Assembly: GCA_947627135.1 (NCBI GenBank)
Contig: CANQUV010000001.1
Span: forward strand, 1 to 64,000
Direction of reading: 5' to 3'
Length of the DNA: 64,000 bases
From: an uncultured Clostridia bacterium
GTDB lineage: Bacteria; Bacillota; Clostridia; Oscillospirales; Acutalibacteraceae
In this document: positions 26,258 through 34,477 of the stretch, piece by piece
How positions within the stretch are numbered: the first letter of the stretch is position 1
Layout of the letters: each line of letters starts with the position of its first letter
Translations under genes and position numbers: made by a program
The notes under the pieces: generated by a model
Databases searched by the model: none
What the model saw: the letters and a program-made list of their open reading frames with translations, nothing else
What the model was told of the DNA's origin: nothing

Positions 26258-26634
26258 AAACCACCCTCCATTTTGTAAAACATTTCAAAAGCTTTGTTGC
26301 AGAAATCTTGCTTTGAACCGCCTTTCATCCAATCTTCAAGCCATTTGCCTTTTGCTCTTGGATTTTCCGTTTTTTTAAAATTATATTCCGGGTGATAATA
26401 AAGCCGTCTTGCATAAGGACCTTCAAAACAAAGAGTCACCTTTCCGCTTTTTGACTGCGAATTATCAACAAAAAATTTTTCGTTTTGCAAATGTCCGTCT
26501 TTTCTCGGGACAACCTGTGCTTGCACCACTTCTGTATGCAAAGCTTCTGCTGTTTTTTCAAGTGCTGTGATTGCACCTAATGAAAGTTCCTTTATCTTGC
26601 TTTTGTTAATTTTTATCGTTGACCTTACTGCCAT
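26254..26634 (-). CDS. Minor capsid protein 2-type head-tail protein
   Basis: The 126-residue basic protein contains ALHTEVVQAQVVPRKDGHLQ and FEGPYARRLYYHPEYNF, hallmarks of the minor-capsid-2/HK97 gp10-like family. It lies between connector and terminator genes, with one-base and 4-base overlaps, as is usual for the neck proteins. Confidence 0.72.
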   Translation of the reverse strand: MAVRSTIKINKSKIKELSLGAITALEKTAEALHTEVVQAQVVPRKDGHLQNEKFFVDNSQSKSGKVTLCFEGPYARRLYYHPEYNFKKTENPRAKGKWLEDWMKGGSKQDFCNKAFEMFYKMEGGL

Positions 26635-26972
26635 TAAATCAACTCCAACTTAGTATAATTAACTGTGCCGTCAGGGTTTCGGGCTTTGATACCTTTAGCA
26701 ATTTTTCGCTCAATGCCGAATACGGTAACAACACCGTCAGATATAACAGCTAAATCTTTCGCTATATCTCCGCAAAAAAGAGCAGAGCCTGATATTTCTA
26801 CACGCTTCTGCTCTTTAGTTAATATTGTTTTTGCTCCGTCTTGGTAATTGCATTTTAAATCACCCTCAAAAGCTATTATAGGTTCTCCGTCCTCTGACAG
26901 CCCCTCACCGTATATTATGATATGTACAGATGTTTTACATAGATTTTTAGGCACTAAACAAGGATATATCAT
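26634..26972 (-). CDS. Minor capsid protein 1-type head-tail stopper
   Basis: The 112-residue protein is taken to start at ATG 26972 (MIYPCLVPKNL). It overlaps the preceding stop as ATGA and has AGGAAGG upstream; an earlier in-frame start at 27035 would lie deep inside the connector gene. The pattern IIIYGEGLSEDGEPIIAFEG and AKGIKARNPDGTVNYTKLEL fits minor-capsid-1/stopper proteins. Confidence 0.7.
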   Translation of the reverse strand: MIYPCLVPKNLCKTSVHIIIYGEGLSEDGEPIIAFEGDLKCNYQDGAKTILTKEQKRVEISGSALFCGDIAKDLAVISDGVVTVFGIERKIAKGIKARNPDGTVNYTKLELI

Positions 26973-27346
26973 AAATACCTTCCTATCTGCCGACAGCAAA
27001 GACCTGTTTGGCATAAAGTCTGATATAATTCGCAAGGTATAAAAACTCCATTTACTTTTTGAACATTCTGACCGCCAAAATTTACTGATACGCCATTTAT
27101 TGAATAGCTGTCAATAACAGAATTAAGCATTTCAGAGTTTTCATATTCCCAATTTGCAAGCCCTACACAAACCTCTTTGATTATCTCTTGCTGAAAATTT
27201 GTAAGCTTATCATATTTGCCTACAATGCGATTGAATGTAAGAGTATCAATATGTCTGCTCGCTTGAAGTATGTGTTTCTCAAGTTCCTTTTCAGGAATTG
27301 GTCCTTTATATTCTTCTAAAACCACAAAATAAGGTCTAAAGGTCAT
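26969..27346 (-). CDS. Head-tail connector (adaptor) protein
   Basis: The 125-residue helical protein begins MTFRPYFVVLEEYKGPIPEK. Its core ILQASRHIDTLTFNRIVG has the pattern of gp6/gp15-type adaptors that dock on the portal. The C-terminal tail CELYQTLCQTGLCCRQIG is cysteine-rich. It sits right after the capsid block in the conserved neck order. Confidence 0.72.
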   Translation of the reverse strand: MTFRPYFVVLEEYKGPIPEKELEKHILQASRHIDTLTFNRIVGKYDKLTNFQQEIIKEVCVGLANWEYENSEMLNSVIDSYSINGVSVNFGGQNVQKVNGVFIPCELYQTLCQTGLCCRQIGRYL

Positions 27347-27358
27347 TTGACCGCCTCC

Positions 27359-27610
27359 TTATTTTTTGTCAGGCTTTTCATCCTGTTGTTCTTCGTCTTT
27401 GGAATTCTCGTTTTTCATTTTTTCAAGCGCCTTTTTCAGCCTTGCATTTTCCTTTTCAAGTGCTTCATATTTTTCTGCTGAAATAGCCTTGCCTGCACCG
27501 TGTTCTTTTAACTTACCCTTATTGTCATAAATATCAAAGCCTCTTGACTTATAACCTTTAACTTCCTGCTCAGTTATAGAATAAACCTTGTTATCTTTAA
27601 TCGCTTTCAT
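27359..27610 (-). CDS. Small phage structural-region protein
   Basis: The 83-residue very charged protein has an N-terminal domain (MKAIKDNKVYSITEQEVKGY) and a coiled-coil C-terminus (EKYEALEKENARLKKALEKM) ending in an acidic-lysine tail. Proteins of this kind stand between major capsid and connector genes in related phages. The exact role is unknown. Confidence 0.6.
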   Translation of the reverse strand: MKAIKDNKVYSITEQEVKGYKSRGFDIYDNKGKLKEHGAGKAISAEKYEALEKENARLKKALEKMKNENSKDEEQQDEKPDKK

Positions 27611-27613
27611 TGA

Positions 27614-28516
27614 TTATTCCCCCTCTTCGGTATGAATAATAACGCCGTCAACAAGCAACTGATCAATACCAAATGTTCCATTATATCTACGATTTTGATA
27701 CAAGTAATTATCTGCTGTTCGGCTATCCGAACCGGGTGTAAATACTTTAATATAAGAATATTTAGTCCTTGATGCCTGTGCTTCGGGATCAATAAGAATA
27801 TAATCAATCTGCTTTGCTGATTCATCAGCAACACAACCGTTTGTAAAATCATAAAGTGTTTTCATTCTTGCACTTGGAACTTCAATGATTTTATTAATAT
27901 CATCAACAGAATAAACACGTCTGTCAATACCTTTTCCGCCGCCTGAAATTTCAAGTGTTCTCTGAATACCTTCTGCATTTTTAAGAAGTTTTCTGTATGA
28001 AGGTGTACAATAAAGAATTACTCTGTCAAGTGGCACTCCTTTTTCTGAAAATGCTTCAAGGTTATCATCAAAATCTGAAAGCACATTTGCCGCAGTTAAT
28101 GTATTTTTTTTAATTGTTGAGTTTACTCGTGCTGCTTCTGAATACAATTTGCTGAAAGTGTAACAATCCAGCTCAGGAATAGCCTGTGTTGTTTCAAAAC
28201 GCTTCTGTATGTTTGCAATAGTTACAACAAGATTTGTTTCGTCAACGTCCATTGGGTCAATTACAAATTCAATATCTCTGTCGTGGTCAAGCGTTTTTGT
28301 TTCATAGTTATTTGAATAAGTACCTGCATTAAAACCTGTACCGCCTCTTGTGTGGTCTTTATAACCACTTACGGTTAATGTAGGAATTTTTATATCCTTA
28401 CCGTTAATAATTTGAATGTCACTATTAGAGTTAAACAAGTCGTTTGATTTTAAATCCTGACCATATAACTCTCTTAAAATGTTGCTGAATATAGTTGCAT
28501 ATTCAAGTACTGCCAT
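27614..28516 (-). CDS. Major capsid protein
   Basis: The 300-residue protein follows the scaffold gene. Segments such as IPTLTVSGYKDHTRG, FVIDPMDVDETNLVVTIANI, VILYCTPSYRKLLKNAEG and a late KYSYIKVFTPGSDSRTAD show the HK97-fold capsid subunit of Firmicutes siphophages. No protease gene is present, so it is matured with a separate scaffold. It builds the icosahedral head. Confidence 0.87.
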   Translation of the reverse strand: MAVLEYATIFSNILRELYGQDLKSNDLFNSNSDIQIINGKDIKIPTLTVSGYKDHTRGGTGFNAGTYSNNYETKTLDHDRDIEFVIDPMDVDETNLVVTIANIQKRFETTQAIPELDCYTFSKLYSEAARVNSTIKKNTLTAANVLSDFDDNLEAFSEKGVPLDRVILYCTPSYRKLLKNAEGIQRTLEISGGGKGIDRRVYSVDDINKIIEVPSARMKTLYDFTNGCVADESAKQIDYILIDPEAQASRTKYSYIKVFTPGSDSRTADNYLYQNRRYNGTFGIDQLLVDGVIIHTEEGE

Positions 28517-28535
28517 AAAAAATTACCTCTTTTCT

Positions 28536-29114
28536 TTATTTTTTTCTTATTCCGAAAATACCTCTTAAGGTTTCTTCGTTTACATCCTTTTGGTCTTTAC
28601 CGTCTCCGCCAATTTGCTGAAATCCGCTATTTTCATTACTTTTAACTGTTCCTTTAAGTGCCGGAATATCGTCAAGTACCTTCTTTATCGCTGCTGTCAG
28701 CTTTTCGGCGTTGATGTTGTCGTTTGTATCGGCTATGTCTTTAAAATCAGCCATTTTTAAAACATAAGGGATTGATTTTATATCAACTCCCTGTTTTATG
28801 GCTTCAAGTGTTGCAGATTGATTTATTTCAGCCTGTAATTTTGCGTTGTTAGCTGATATAATATCATTTTGCAACTTATTTATATCAGGAGTGTTTTTTG
28901 CTTTTTCTGCCTTAAATGCAGATATAGCTTGTGTCATTTCTTCAGCAGAAAGTCCTTGCTGTTTAAAGTATGACTTTAATACAGTATCTTCAGTTACGGA
29001 TTGTTTGCCGTTAATTATGCTTGCAAGTTTTTCATAATCAAAGGCAGGCTGTCCGCTGTTATTCTGCTGAGTTTCCTGATTTGTGTTGTTTTGGGTTTTA
29101 TTTTCTTCGCTCAT
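28536..29114 (-). CDS. Capsid scaffolding protein (DUF4355-type)
   Basis: The 192-residue protein has a Gln/Asn-rich N-terminus, a central helical region (LQNDIISANNAKLQAEINQS) and a C-terminal part ending in basic IFGIRKK. This is the usual layout of scaffolds whose basic tail binds the capsid protein. It directly precedes the major capsid gene. Confidence 0.78.
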   Translation of the reverse strand: MSEENKTQNNTNQETQQNNSGQPAFDYEKLASIINGKQSVTEDTVLKSYFKQQGLSAEEMTQAISAFKAEKAKNTPDINKLQNDIISANNAKLQAEINQSATLEAIKQGVDIKSIPYVLKMADFKDIADTNDNINAEKLTAAIKKVLDDIPALKGTVKSNENSGFQQIGGDGKDQKDVNEETLRGIFGIRKK

Positions 29115-29252
29115 ATCAAAGTTCCTTTCAGTTTTTAGGGTGTCTCCCTATTTCAGTTTTGAGTGTCTCTCATATCAGTTTTAGCCGAGTGTCTCTCCGT
29201 AGTTTAACGCCTTCGGGCATAAAAATAGCACCTTACATTTCTGTAAAGTGCT
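29115..29252 (-). terminator. Intergenic hairpin plus three short GTGTCTC repeats
   Basis: On the minus strand AGCACTTTACA, GAAA, TGTAAGGTGCT and ATTTTTA (29252-29222) form a terminator after the small gene at 29252. Between it and the scaffold gene, GTGTCTC occurs three times at about 25-bp spacing (29140-29200). No gene is seen in this 138-bp stretch. Confidence 0.65.
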
Positions 29253-29422
29253 TAATATGTCTGTTTTGATTTTTTAGGTTTTTCTTCTTTAATTTCTGTA
29301 ACAAAACCTTTTTCAATCAGTTCTTTTGCCCTTTCGGGCGAAACTTCAAAAACTTCATTTACAGGTCTAGTTACAAAGTTATTTTCTTTATCATTGAAAG
29401 CTGATATTACCTTTACCTTCAT
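29252..29422 (-). CDS. Small phage protein
   Basis: The 56-residue gene starts MKVKVISAFNDKENNFVTRP and has EVSPERAKELIEKGFVTEI before a Lys-rich end. This pattern is common to short head-region proteins next to capsid genes. A GGGGGTGG ribosome site precedes it and its ATG overlaps the preceding stop (ATGA). Confidence 0.6.
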   Translation of the reverse strand: MKVKVISAFNDKENNFVTRPVNEVFEVSPERAKELIEKGFVTEIKEEKPKKSKQTY

Positions 29423-29568
29423 TTCTTATCCACCCCCTTTATTGCATTGCATACAGCACTCAATATCTGTAATGCAGTAAGCGACCAAGCAACTATAAAG
29501 CAGCTGATTGGTACTATAATACTGTTTGCTTCCATGATGTAAAGTAATACTAATAAAATAATAAACAT
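29419..29568 (-). CDS. Small membrane protein of the head module
   Basis: The 49-residue gene begins MFIILLVLLYIMEANSIIVP and has a second hydrophobic stretch (ISCFIVAWSLTALQILSAV), so probably two membrane passes. AAGGAG stands upstream. It is coupled to the next gene by a 4-nt overlap. Function unknown; a holin-like or exclusion role is possible but not shown. Confidence 0.5.
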   Translation of the reverse strand: MFIILLVLLYIMEANSIIVPISCFIVAWSLTALQILSAVCNAIKGVDKK

Positions 29569-29581
29569 TCCAACATCTCCT

Positions 29582-29620
29582 TAAAATGGTATAAAAAAGC
29601 ACCTTAGTCTAAAACTAAAG
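29582..29620 (-). terminator. Terminator with TTTTTTATACC tail
   Basis: On the minus strand AGCACTTTAGTTTTAGACTAAGGTGCT is followed by TTTTTTATACC and then the ribosome site of the small membrane gene. It separates the Cys-rich gene from that gene. Confidence 0.75.
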
Positions 29621-29626
29621 TGCTGA

Positions 29627-29824
29627 TTAACAATTATCAAGATTTACGCTTGTGTAACAACATCTTCCATTGTGACATGTTCCGCAATTTTCTTTTTCAC
29701 ATTCCATAAGTTTAAAAACATATTCATTTGGTGTAACTCCACTTGTTAGAATATTGTCATCGTTAGCTTTCTGCCCCCACTTTTGGATGTGTTTTTCTGA
29801 TTTACGATTATATGGACATTTCAT
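29627..29824 (-). CDS. Cysteine-rich small protein
   Basis: The 65-residue protein has eight cysteines (MKCPYNRK, MECEKENCGTCHNGRCC, NLDNC), probably a metal-binding fold. TAGGAGG precedes the ATG. It stands alone between two hairpins, so it behaves as an independent cassette in the head module. No family recognised. Confidence 0.6.
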   Translation of the reverse strand: MKCPYNRKSEKHIQKWGQKANDDNILTSGVTPNEYVFKLMECEKENCGTCHNGRCCYTSVNLDNC

Positions 29825-29841
29825 TATTTAACCTCCTAAAA

Positions 29842-29878
29842 AAGAGTATAAAAATACCGCCCTCAAATTATAGGCGGA
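29842..29878 (-). terminator. Hairpin with TTTTTATAC tail upstream of the Cys-rich gene
   Basis: CCGCCTATAATTTGAGGGCGG on the minus strand is followed by TATTTTTATACTC and the AGGAGG of the next gene. It is the third example of the same hairpin-TTTTTATAC-ribosome site layout. Confidence 0.65.
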
Positions 29879-29911
29879 TAATTTATTATAATTTAATTGT
29901 TAACAGAATAA

Positions 29912-30050
29912 GCCACCTGTATCAAGATACAAGTGGCTAGAGTTGTTATTTGGCAGGCGTCCCATTCTCCTGCATCTCTCGGGATAATTCCCTGTCAAGC
30001 CATCGGCGTGTGGACGGGGACGAAATCTTCCACCTCAAATAACCACTTTT
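29912..30050 (-). ncRNA. Candidate structured RNA with four hairpins and a kissing loop
   Basis: On the minus strand GTTATTTG (30043-30036) pairs with CAAATAAC (29952-29945) and closes a multibranch junction. Inside are four hairpins: GTGGA/TCCAC, GCC/GGC, GGGA/TCCC and GCAGG/CCTGC. The loop of the first (CGTCCC, 30022-30017) is complementary over 6 nt to the loop of the last (GGGACG, 29963-29958). A 13-bp hairpin follows at 29911-29938 (AGCCACTTGTATC with GATACAGGTGGCT). Its one non-Watson-Crick pair is G-U only if the minus strand is transcribed. I do not recognise a named RNA family. It lies after the minor head gene in the late operon. Confidence 0.6.
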
Positions 30051-30073
30051 ATTCTATTCTTATTTTATCATAT

Positions 30074-31609
30074 TTATTCAGATTTGTAAAGTATTTTTTT
30101 ATTATTTATTAGCCTCTTCCATTCTTTTTCGTTTATTTTCATAAAAGTTATTATTGAGTTTTTAAATTCAATATTATCTGTTGATGTAATGATTCTTAAA
30201 ACCGTCTTAAATTTTTCTTTACCCTCTGAAAAGGACTTTAAAATCAAAGCAGAATTTGGCTTATTTGCTTCTATTATGTATTTAGGTTTAGTTACTATTT
30301 CTTTTAAATAATTATAATACCTTTCAAAATCTTTTGGATGATGATCTTTTATATGCTGTATTCGCTCATCGGTAATTATAACTTCATCAGTAACTATATC
30401 TTTTGTTATGCAACTATAAATTCTTCTATCTATTTTTCCAACATTATGCACATCACTAACCGCCGTTTCAACTTCTTTAGACTTTATTATACCACTATCA
30501 TTGGACTTTTCAACAGATTTCTTTAATTCTTCGGTATAATTTCCCGCTTGTTTTTTCCATTGTTCAGACCTTACACCGTATATCTTTTTATTTTCTTCAT
30601 CAAGACTGTATTTTGAAAGCCTGTCCATTCTTTTAGCTTGTTTTTCTGCGTTTTGTTTTTTATGATTAAGAACTGTTTGCTCTTTTACAATTTCAATATC
30701 GTCCTGTGTGAGTTCTTCGTCTTTCGGCGGAATACTTATCCCCTCAAAATATGTAGTATAACTATCCTTACAGCGTGGGTGAAGAAATCCCTGTGAAATA
30801 GCTGTACTTAAGAGAGGATATTTACCATCTTTTGAACTGCCGCCTGAATATACATCATCAATTAAAACTTTTCCCACAAATGGCAAACAAAGCGGACAAG
30901 CATTACCTCGTTTATTCACTATAACGGTATGTATACCCCATTCCGCTCTTTTTGTCCCCTCACCACGCAAATACGCACGCTTATTAGCCGTTTTAATCGC
31001 CATATCAGCATAATCGGATATTGTATGCCTTGCACCGTTTTTATATTCAATACAGTTTATTCCTGCTGACAAAAAATCGTGTGTTGCCATATCAACAGCC
31101 TTTTCATATGTAGTTCCGCCTGCATTAGCGTACACTTGTGCATCAAATATAATTTTACGGTATTTATCATTAGCCATACGCAATACAGCAGTTTCAGCTT
31201 TTTCCATATCTTTTACAGTTGCGTTGATTAGTTCATTGATCTTTCTTTCGTTAACTTTAAAAAATTCTCCGCTAACATCAGCCGAACCACTAAATTTATG
31301 TGTATAACCTGTATATCCTTTTTGCAATGCTTTCAGGATTTTTATTTCCTGATCCATTCCACCTTGTTCATATGCTTTTTCAATAGCAGAACCGATATTC
31401 TCGTTGATGTTTAAAAATTCTTCTGAAAACTTTTCTTTGTTTTGCTTTTTATAATTTTCTAAGGCTTTTAATTGTTCGACTTGCCATTGGGACCATTGAA
31501 AACCCTCTTTTGTTTCCTCTGTTTTGTGATGTTTCAGATTACCCATCATCGAAGATATAAGCTCATTTTCAATGCGTTCAAAGGCTTTGCCAATATTATA
31601 ATCAGCCAT
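30074..31609 (-). CDS. Phage minor head protein with C-terminal Barnase/EndoU-like nuclease domain
   Basis: The first 300 residues are a Phage_min_cap2-type minor head protein: YANAGGTTYEKAVDMATHDF, YADMAIKTANKRAYLRGEG, CPLCLPFVGKVLIDDVY and HPRCKDSYTTYFEG. After a charged linker (about 320-400) a separate domain follows. DEVIITDERIQHIKDHHPKD and PNSALILKSF fit the phage-associated Barnase-EndoU-ColicinE5/D-RelE nuclease group (PBECR2-like). In other phages such fusions are regarded as polymorphic toxins delivered with the head. No immunity gene is obvious next to it. It follows the portal gene. Confidence 0.82.
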   Translation of the reverse strand: MADYNIGKAFERIENELISSMMGNLKHHKTEETKEGFQWSQWQVEQLKALENYKKQNKEKFSEEFLNINENIGSAIEKAYEQGGMDQEIKILKALQKGYTGYTHKFSGSADVSGEFFKVNERKINELINATVKDMEKAETAVLRMANDKYRKIIFDAQVYANAGGTTYEKAVDMATHDFLSAGINCIEYKNGARHTISDYADMAIKTANKRAYLRGEGTKRAEWGIHTVIVNKRGNACPLCLPFVGKVLIDDVYSGGSSKDGKYPLLSTAISQGFLHPRCKDSYTTYFEGISIPPKDEELTQDDIEIVKEQTVLNHKKQNAEKQAKRMDRLSKYSLDEENKKIYGVRSEQWKKQAGNYTEELKKSVEKSNDSGIIKSKEVETAVSDVHNVGKIDRRIYSCITKDIVTDEVIITDERIQHIKDHHPKDFERYYNYLKEIVTKPKYIIEANKPNSALILKSFSEGKEKFKTVLRIITSTDNIEFKNSIITFMKINEKEWKRLINNKKILYKSE

Positions 31610-31611
31610 TA

Positions 31612-33108
31612 TTAATCACCTGTGAGCGTAAGTTCCATATCATCAACAACTGAGGTTTCCTCAACTGTTGCAATTCCTTGTTCGGCTTTTATTCTTGCAA
31701 CTTCTTTCTCTTTCCAGTCGTTATCTTTACTGTCACCGTACAATTCATCAATACTTGCCTCAATGCTCATTATACCGCTTGTTTTTCCTTTTGATATTGT
31801 TTCAATTTGACTTTCAAAACTGGGATTTGCATATTCGCCAAATTTAACTGTAATACCTGTAGGCTTTTCAATTTTTTGTTTGTTCCATACTTGATATCCG
31901 CATACGGTTGAAATCACAATCTCAGGAATAATCTCGTTAAGTAATTCGATAATGTTTCCTCTTGTGTATAAAGTGGTCTTTTCTTTTTCTCTCTGTGCTT
32001 CTGCATTATCAAGTTTTTTTACATCAATTCCAAGTGTTGAAGGGCTTATAATGCCTTGTAAACATAAATCAAGAGCTGTTACATATGTAGATAAATAGCT
32101 GTCGTGTGGGATTGCGGACTGTTCTGTATAAATTTTATTTCCGTTTCCAGATTGTGACATATCGTTTCCAACAGCAATATATCTATTGTCAAATGCATTA
32201 GGTTTAATTATTTCACCTGTATCGGGGTTTCGTGGAATAAGACAGTCAGGTATATATTGCTTTGTTCGTCCTGCTCTTAATGCATCCATCCACTGAGACC
32301 ACGCTTCATCAAGTGCATCAAAACTATCTGTTTTTCCGTCAAATATGCTTTCGCCCCTGCCCGGGTATTGTTCGCTGTCTCCAAAAATAACAGGTATAGC
32401 AAGCAGAACTGTTTTTTCAAAGGAAACTCCTTCGCCCTTTATCCAGCTAGTTTGAGGAATAAAATTAAGGGGAAGTTTTTTACTGTTTTCATTTAACAGT
32501 TCATACTTAATATAACCATATCCGTAATGTTCTTTAAATATATACATTTTCTGATTGTGGAAGTATTCTGTTGTAAATACAACCTCTGTTATTCTTCCTC
32601 GTTTATATATGAAATCAACATTTTCTCCTGATATAAATTCAATTATAGGTGTTTTTTCGCTTATAGATTTATCAAACGAAATTTTAAAAGCTCCGTCACC
32701 TACAATAAGAATATCTTTTATACACTGCTTTAAAATCTTGTCAATTTTATTTTCTTTGCTTATATCTTCCCAAATGTCATTTAATGTCGGCTGCTCTATT
32801 TCAACGCCATTATAATCTCCGATAATAATATTCGTTAAGGATTTTACTATCAGTTTGGGCAAGCCTGTGTGTATCTTTCTGATTTCCATTCCTTTAGTGT
32901 TTGTGGCTTTCCAAAACACGGTATTTAAAACATCAAGCTGACTGTATAAATCTGAAAGTTCCTGACTGTCACCTCTATACCAAATTCGATTTTTAGCCGC
33001 ATTGCCAAAATAATCAAGTCTTTGTTTAATCATTATTTGTTGATTGTTTCCTGTATCAACTCTTAAAAAATGTCTTATTTTTTCTCTCATATAATTAATC
33101 AGCCCCAT
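31612..33108 (-). CDS. Portal protein (SPP1 gp6-like)
   Basis: The 498-residue protein lies between the large terminase and the minor head gene and has the SPP1-type portal pattern (ILIVGDGAFKISFDKSISEK, YLSTYVTALDLCLQGIISPS, IGVDVKK-type GIDVKKLDNAEAQREKEKTT). The dodecameric portal is the DNA entry channel of the head. Its start overlaps the terminase end by 14 nt. Confidence 0.88.
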   Translation of the reverse strand: MGLINYMREKIRHFLRVDTGNNQQIMIKQRLDYFGNAAKNRIWYRGDSQELSDLYSQLDVLNTVFWKATNTKGMEIRKIHTGLPKLIVKSLTNIIIGDYNGVEIEQPTLNDIWEDISKENKIDKILKQCIKDILIVGDGAFKISFDKSISEKTPIIEFISGENVDFIYKRGRITEVVFTTEYFHNQKMYIFKEHYGYGYIKYELLNENSKKLPLNFIPQTSWIKGEGVSFEKTVLLAIPVIFGDSEQYPGRGESIFDGKTDSFDALDEAWSQWMDALRAGRTKQYIPDCLIPRNPDTGEIIKPNAFDNRYIAVGNDMSQSGNGNKIYTEQSAIPHDSYLSTYVTALDLCLQGIISPSTLGIDVKKLDNAEAQREKEKTTLYTRGNIIELLNEIIPEIVISTVCGYQVWNKQKIEKPTGITVKFGEYANPSFESQIETISKGKTSGIMSIEASIDELYGDSKDNDWKEKEVARIKAEQGIATVEETSVVDDMELTLTGD

Positions 33109-34477
33109 TGTTTATATCACTTCCGATTTTATTTTTATATGGCAGCCAAGCGTATTGATCTGCGTTGATTGTATGGTCGTGTCCGTCTTCAGGCATGTTA
33201 TCTTTGTCTTCTTGCCAAGAATACAGCTCCATTTCTTCAATTGAATGTTTACAATGTTCAAGAATAAAATAACAATCTTTTGCAAGCCAACCAAGCTGTA
33301 AGTTAATGCGGTCGATAATGGTTGTTTCTTTCCAAGAATTATTAAATGTGTAAATACAACCATTTTGCCGCCTGTATTTATTTAACTCTGTTATTGTTGC
33401 TTGGTCTGCATTATCAATAAATACATTTCTTGCAAATCCCCACTCTTTTCTGTTGCGGTCAAGAAAATCTATAAAATTTTTCACCGTATCACTCGGAGCA
33501 ATAGGAACTTGCAAATCAGCATTGTTATATACTTTTTCATCAAGCCGAAAATATTTTCCTTTGTTCGTAATTCCGCCAAATATCATTGCAATAGTATCGG
33601 GCGATTTTTGAGAATAGGCTGTATCCAGTCCTGCTGTATAGACTATAAAATGCTCCTTTTTAATATCCTTTGTTAAAAACTGCCTTGCCCATTCTTTTGT
33701 TTTTATATGTCTTTTGCGTTCAAAATTAGAAAATACAAGACCTGTTGCCCTGCCACGCAATCCAAGAATTTTATTCTTATAAAGCTTTGTGCCGGTAGGA
33801 ACATTACGCTTGATTTGTTCTATTTTTTTGCCAGTCAAGCTATAATTATGTTCAAAAGAAAAAAACCAATGTACCCAACCTGGTTTTGGTTCTTCGTTAA
33901 GCATATTTAATATTTCTGCCGGTGTTTCTTCCTGCCACTCTTTGAGAGGTCTTGAGCAATTAATGTATTCTTTGTATACAGGTAAATTAGGGTCATCGGG
34001 ATTAAGAGTTGCAAGCAAATAGTCACAACGCATTGAAGCCTCTCTTACATATTCCATATCAGCTATATTGATTTCGTCAATGTATAAACAACCGTACTGA
34101 CCACCGAGAGCCTTTTTCCACCTTGCTTTGTTATCATATCCAAGAACATATATAATCTTATTGCCTTTTGAGGTGTGTAAAATCAAATGCGGTAAACTGT
34201 ATTGCCCTTTTCCTTTTGCATTATATTCAACCAGAGAGCCGAAATCATCAAGAATACCTAAATCTTTGTTAATCATGTTCTTTTCGATTGTACCTAAATC
34301 AAGACCTGAAAGAATATGTATTTTTTTACTGCTTTGCGCACATTTAAGAATAAACTTAAAAATGCCCACTGTTGTTTTCCCTGCGGCTGTTGTACCTTCA
34401 AGAAATTCAACAGGAGCATTACATTTTAAAAACGCTTTGTATTTAGGCGATAGTATTAACTTATCCGTCATCAGCAC
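33095..34477 (-). CDS. terL: Terminase large subunit
   Basis: The 460-residue protein has an N-terminal ATPase with Walker A EGTTAAGKTT near residue 28 and Walker B CLYIDEINIAD near 131, then a coupling segment LLATLNPDDPNLP. The C-terminal nuclease is opened by GLDTAYSQKSPDT with its first metal-binding Asp. It packages DNA into the prohead. It overlaps terS by 17 nt and the portal gene by 14 nt. Confidence 0.9.
   Translation of the reverse strand: MLMTDKLILSPKYKAFLKCNAPVEFLEGTTAAGKTTVGIFKFILKCAQSSKKIHILSGLDLGTIEKNMINKDLGILDDFGSLVEYNAKGKGQYSLPHLILHTSKGNKIIYVLGYDNKARWKKALGGQYGCLYIDEINIADMEYVREASMRCDYLLATLNPDDPNLPVYKEYINCSRPLKEWQEETPAEILNMLNEEPKPGWVHWFFSFEHNYSLTGKKIEQIKRNVPTGTKLYKNKILGLRGRATGLVFSNFERKRHIKTKEWARQFLTKDIKKEHFIVYTAGLDTAYSQKSPDTIAMIFGGITNKGKYFRLDEKVYNNADLQVPIAPSDTVKNFIDFLDRNRKEWGFARNVFIDNADQATITELNKYRRQNGCIYTFNNSWKETTIIDRINLQLGWLAKDCYFILEHCKHSIEEMELYSWQEDKDNMPEDGHDHTINADQYAWLPYKNKIGSDINNGAD

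Noticed and set aside
29912-30050. Known hammerhead, HDV-like, HEARO or tRNA-like RNA
   Set aside because: I compared the core motifs from memory and none fits well (no CUGAUGA/GAAA pair, no clear double pseudoknot, no T-loop). It is therefore left unnamed.
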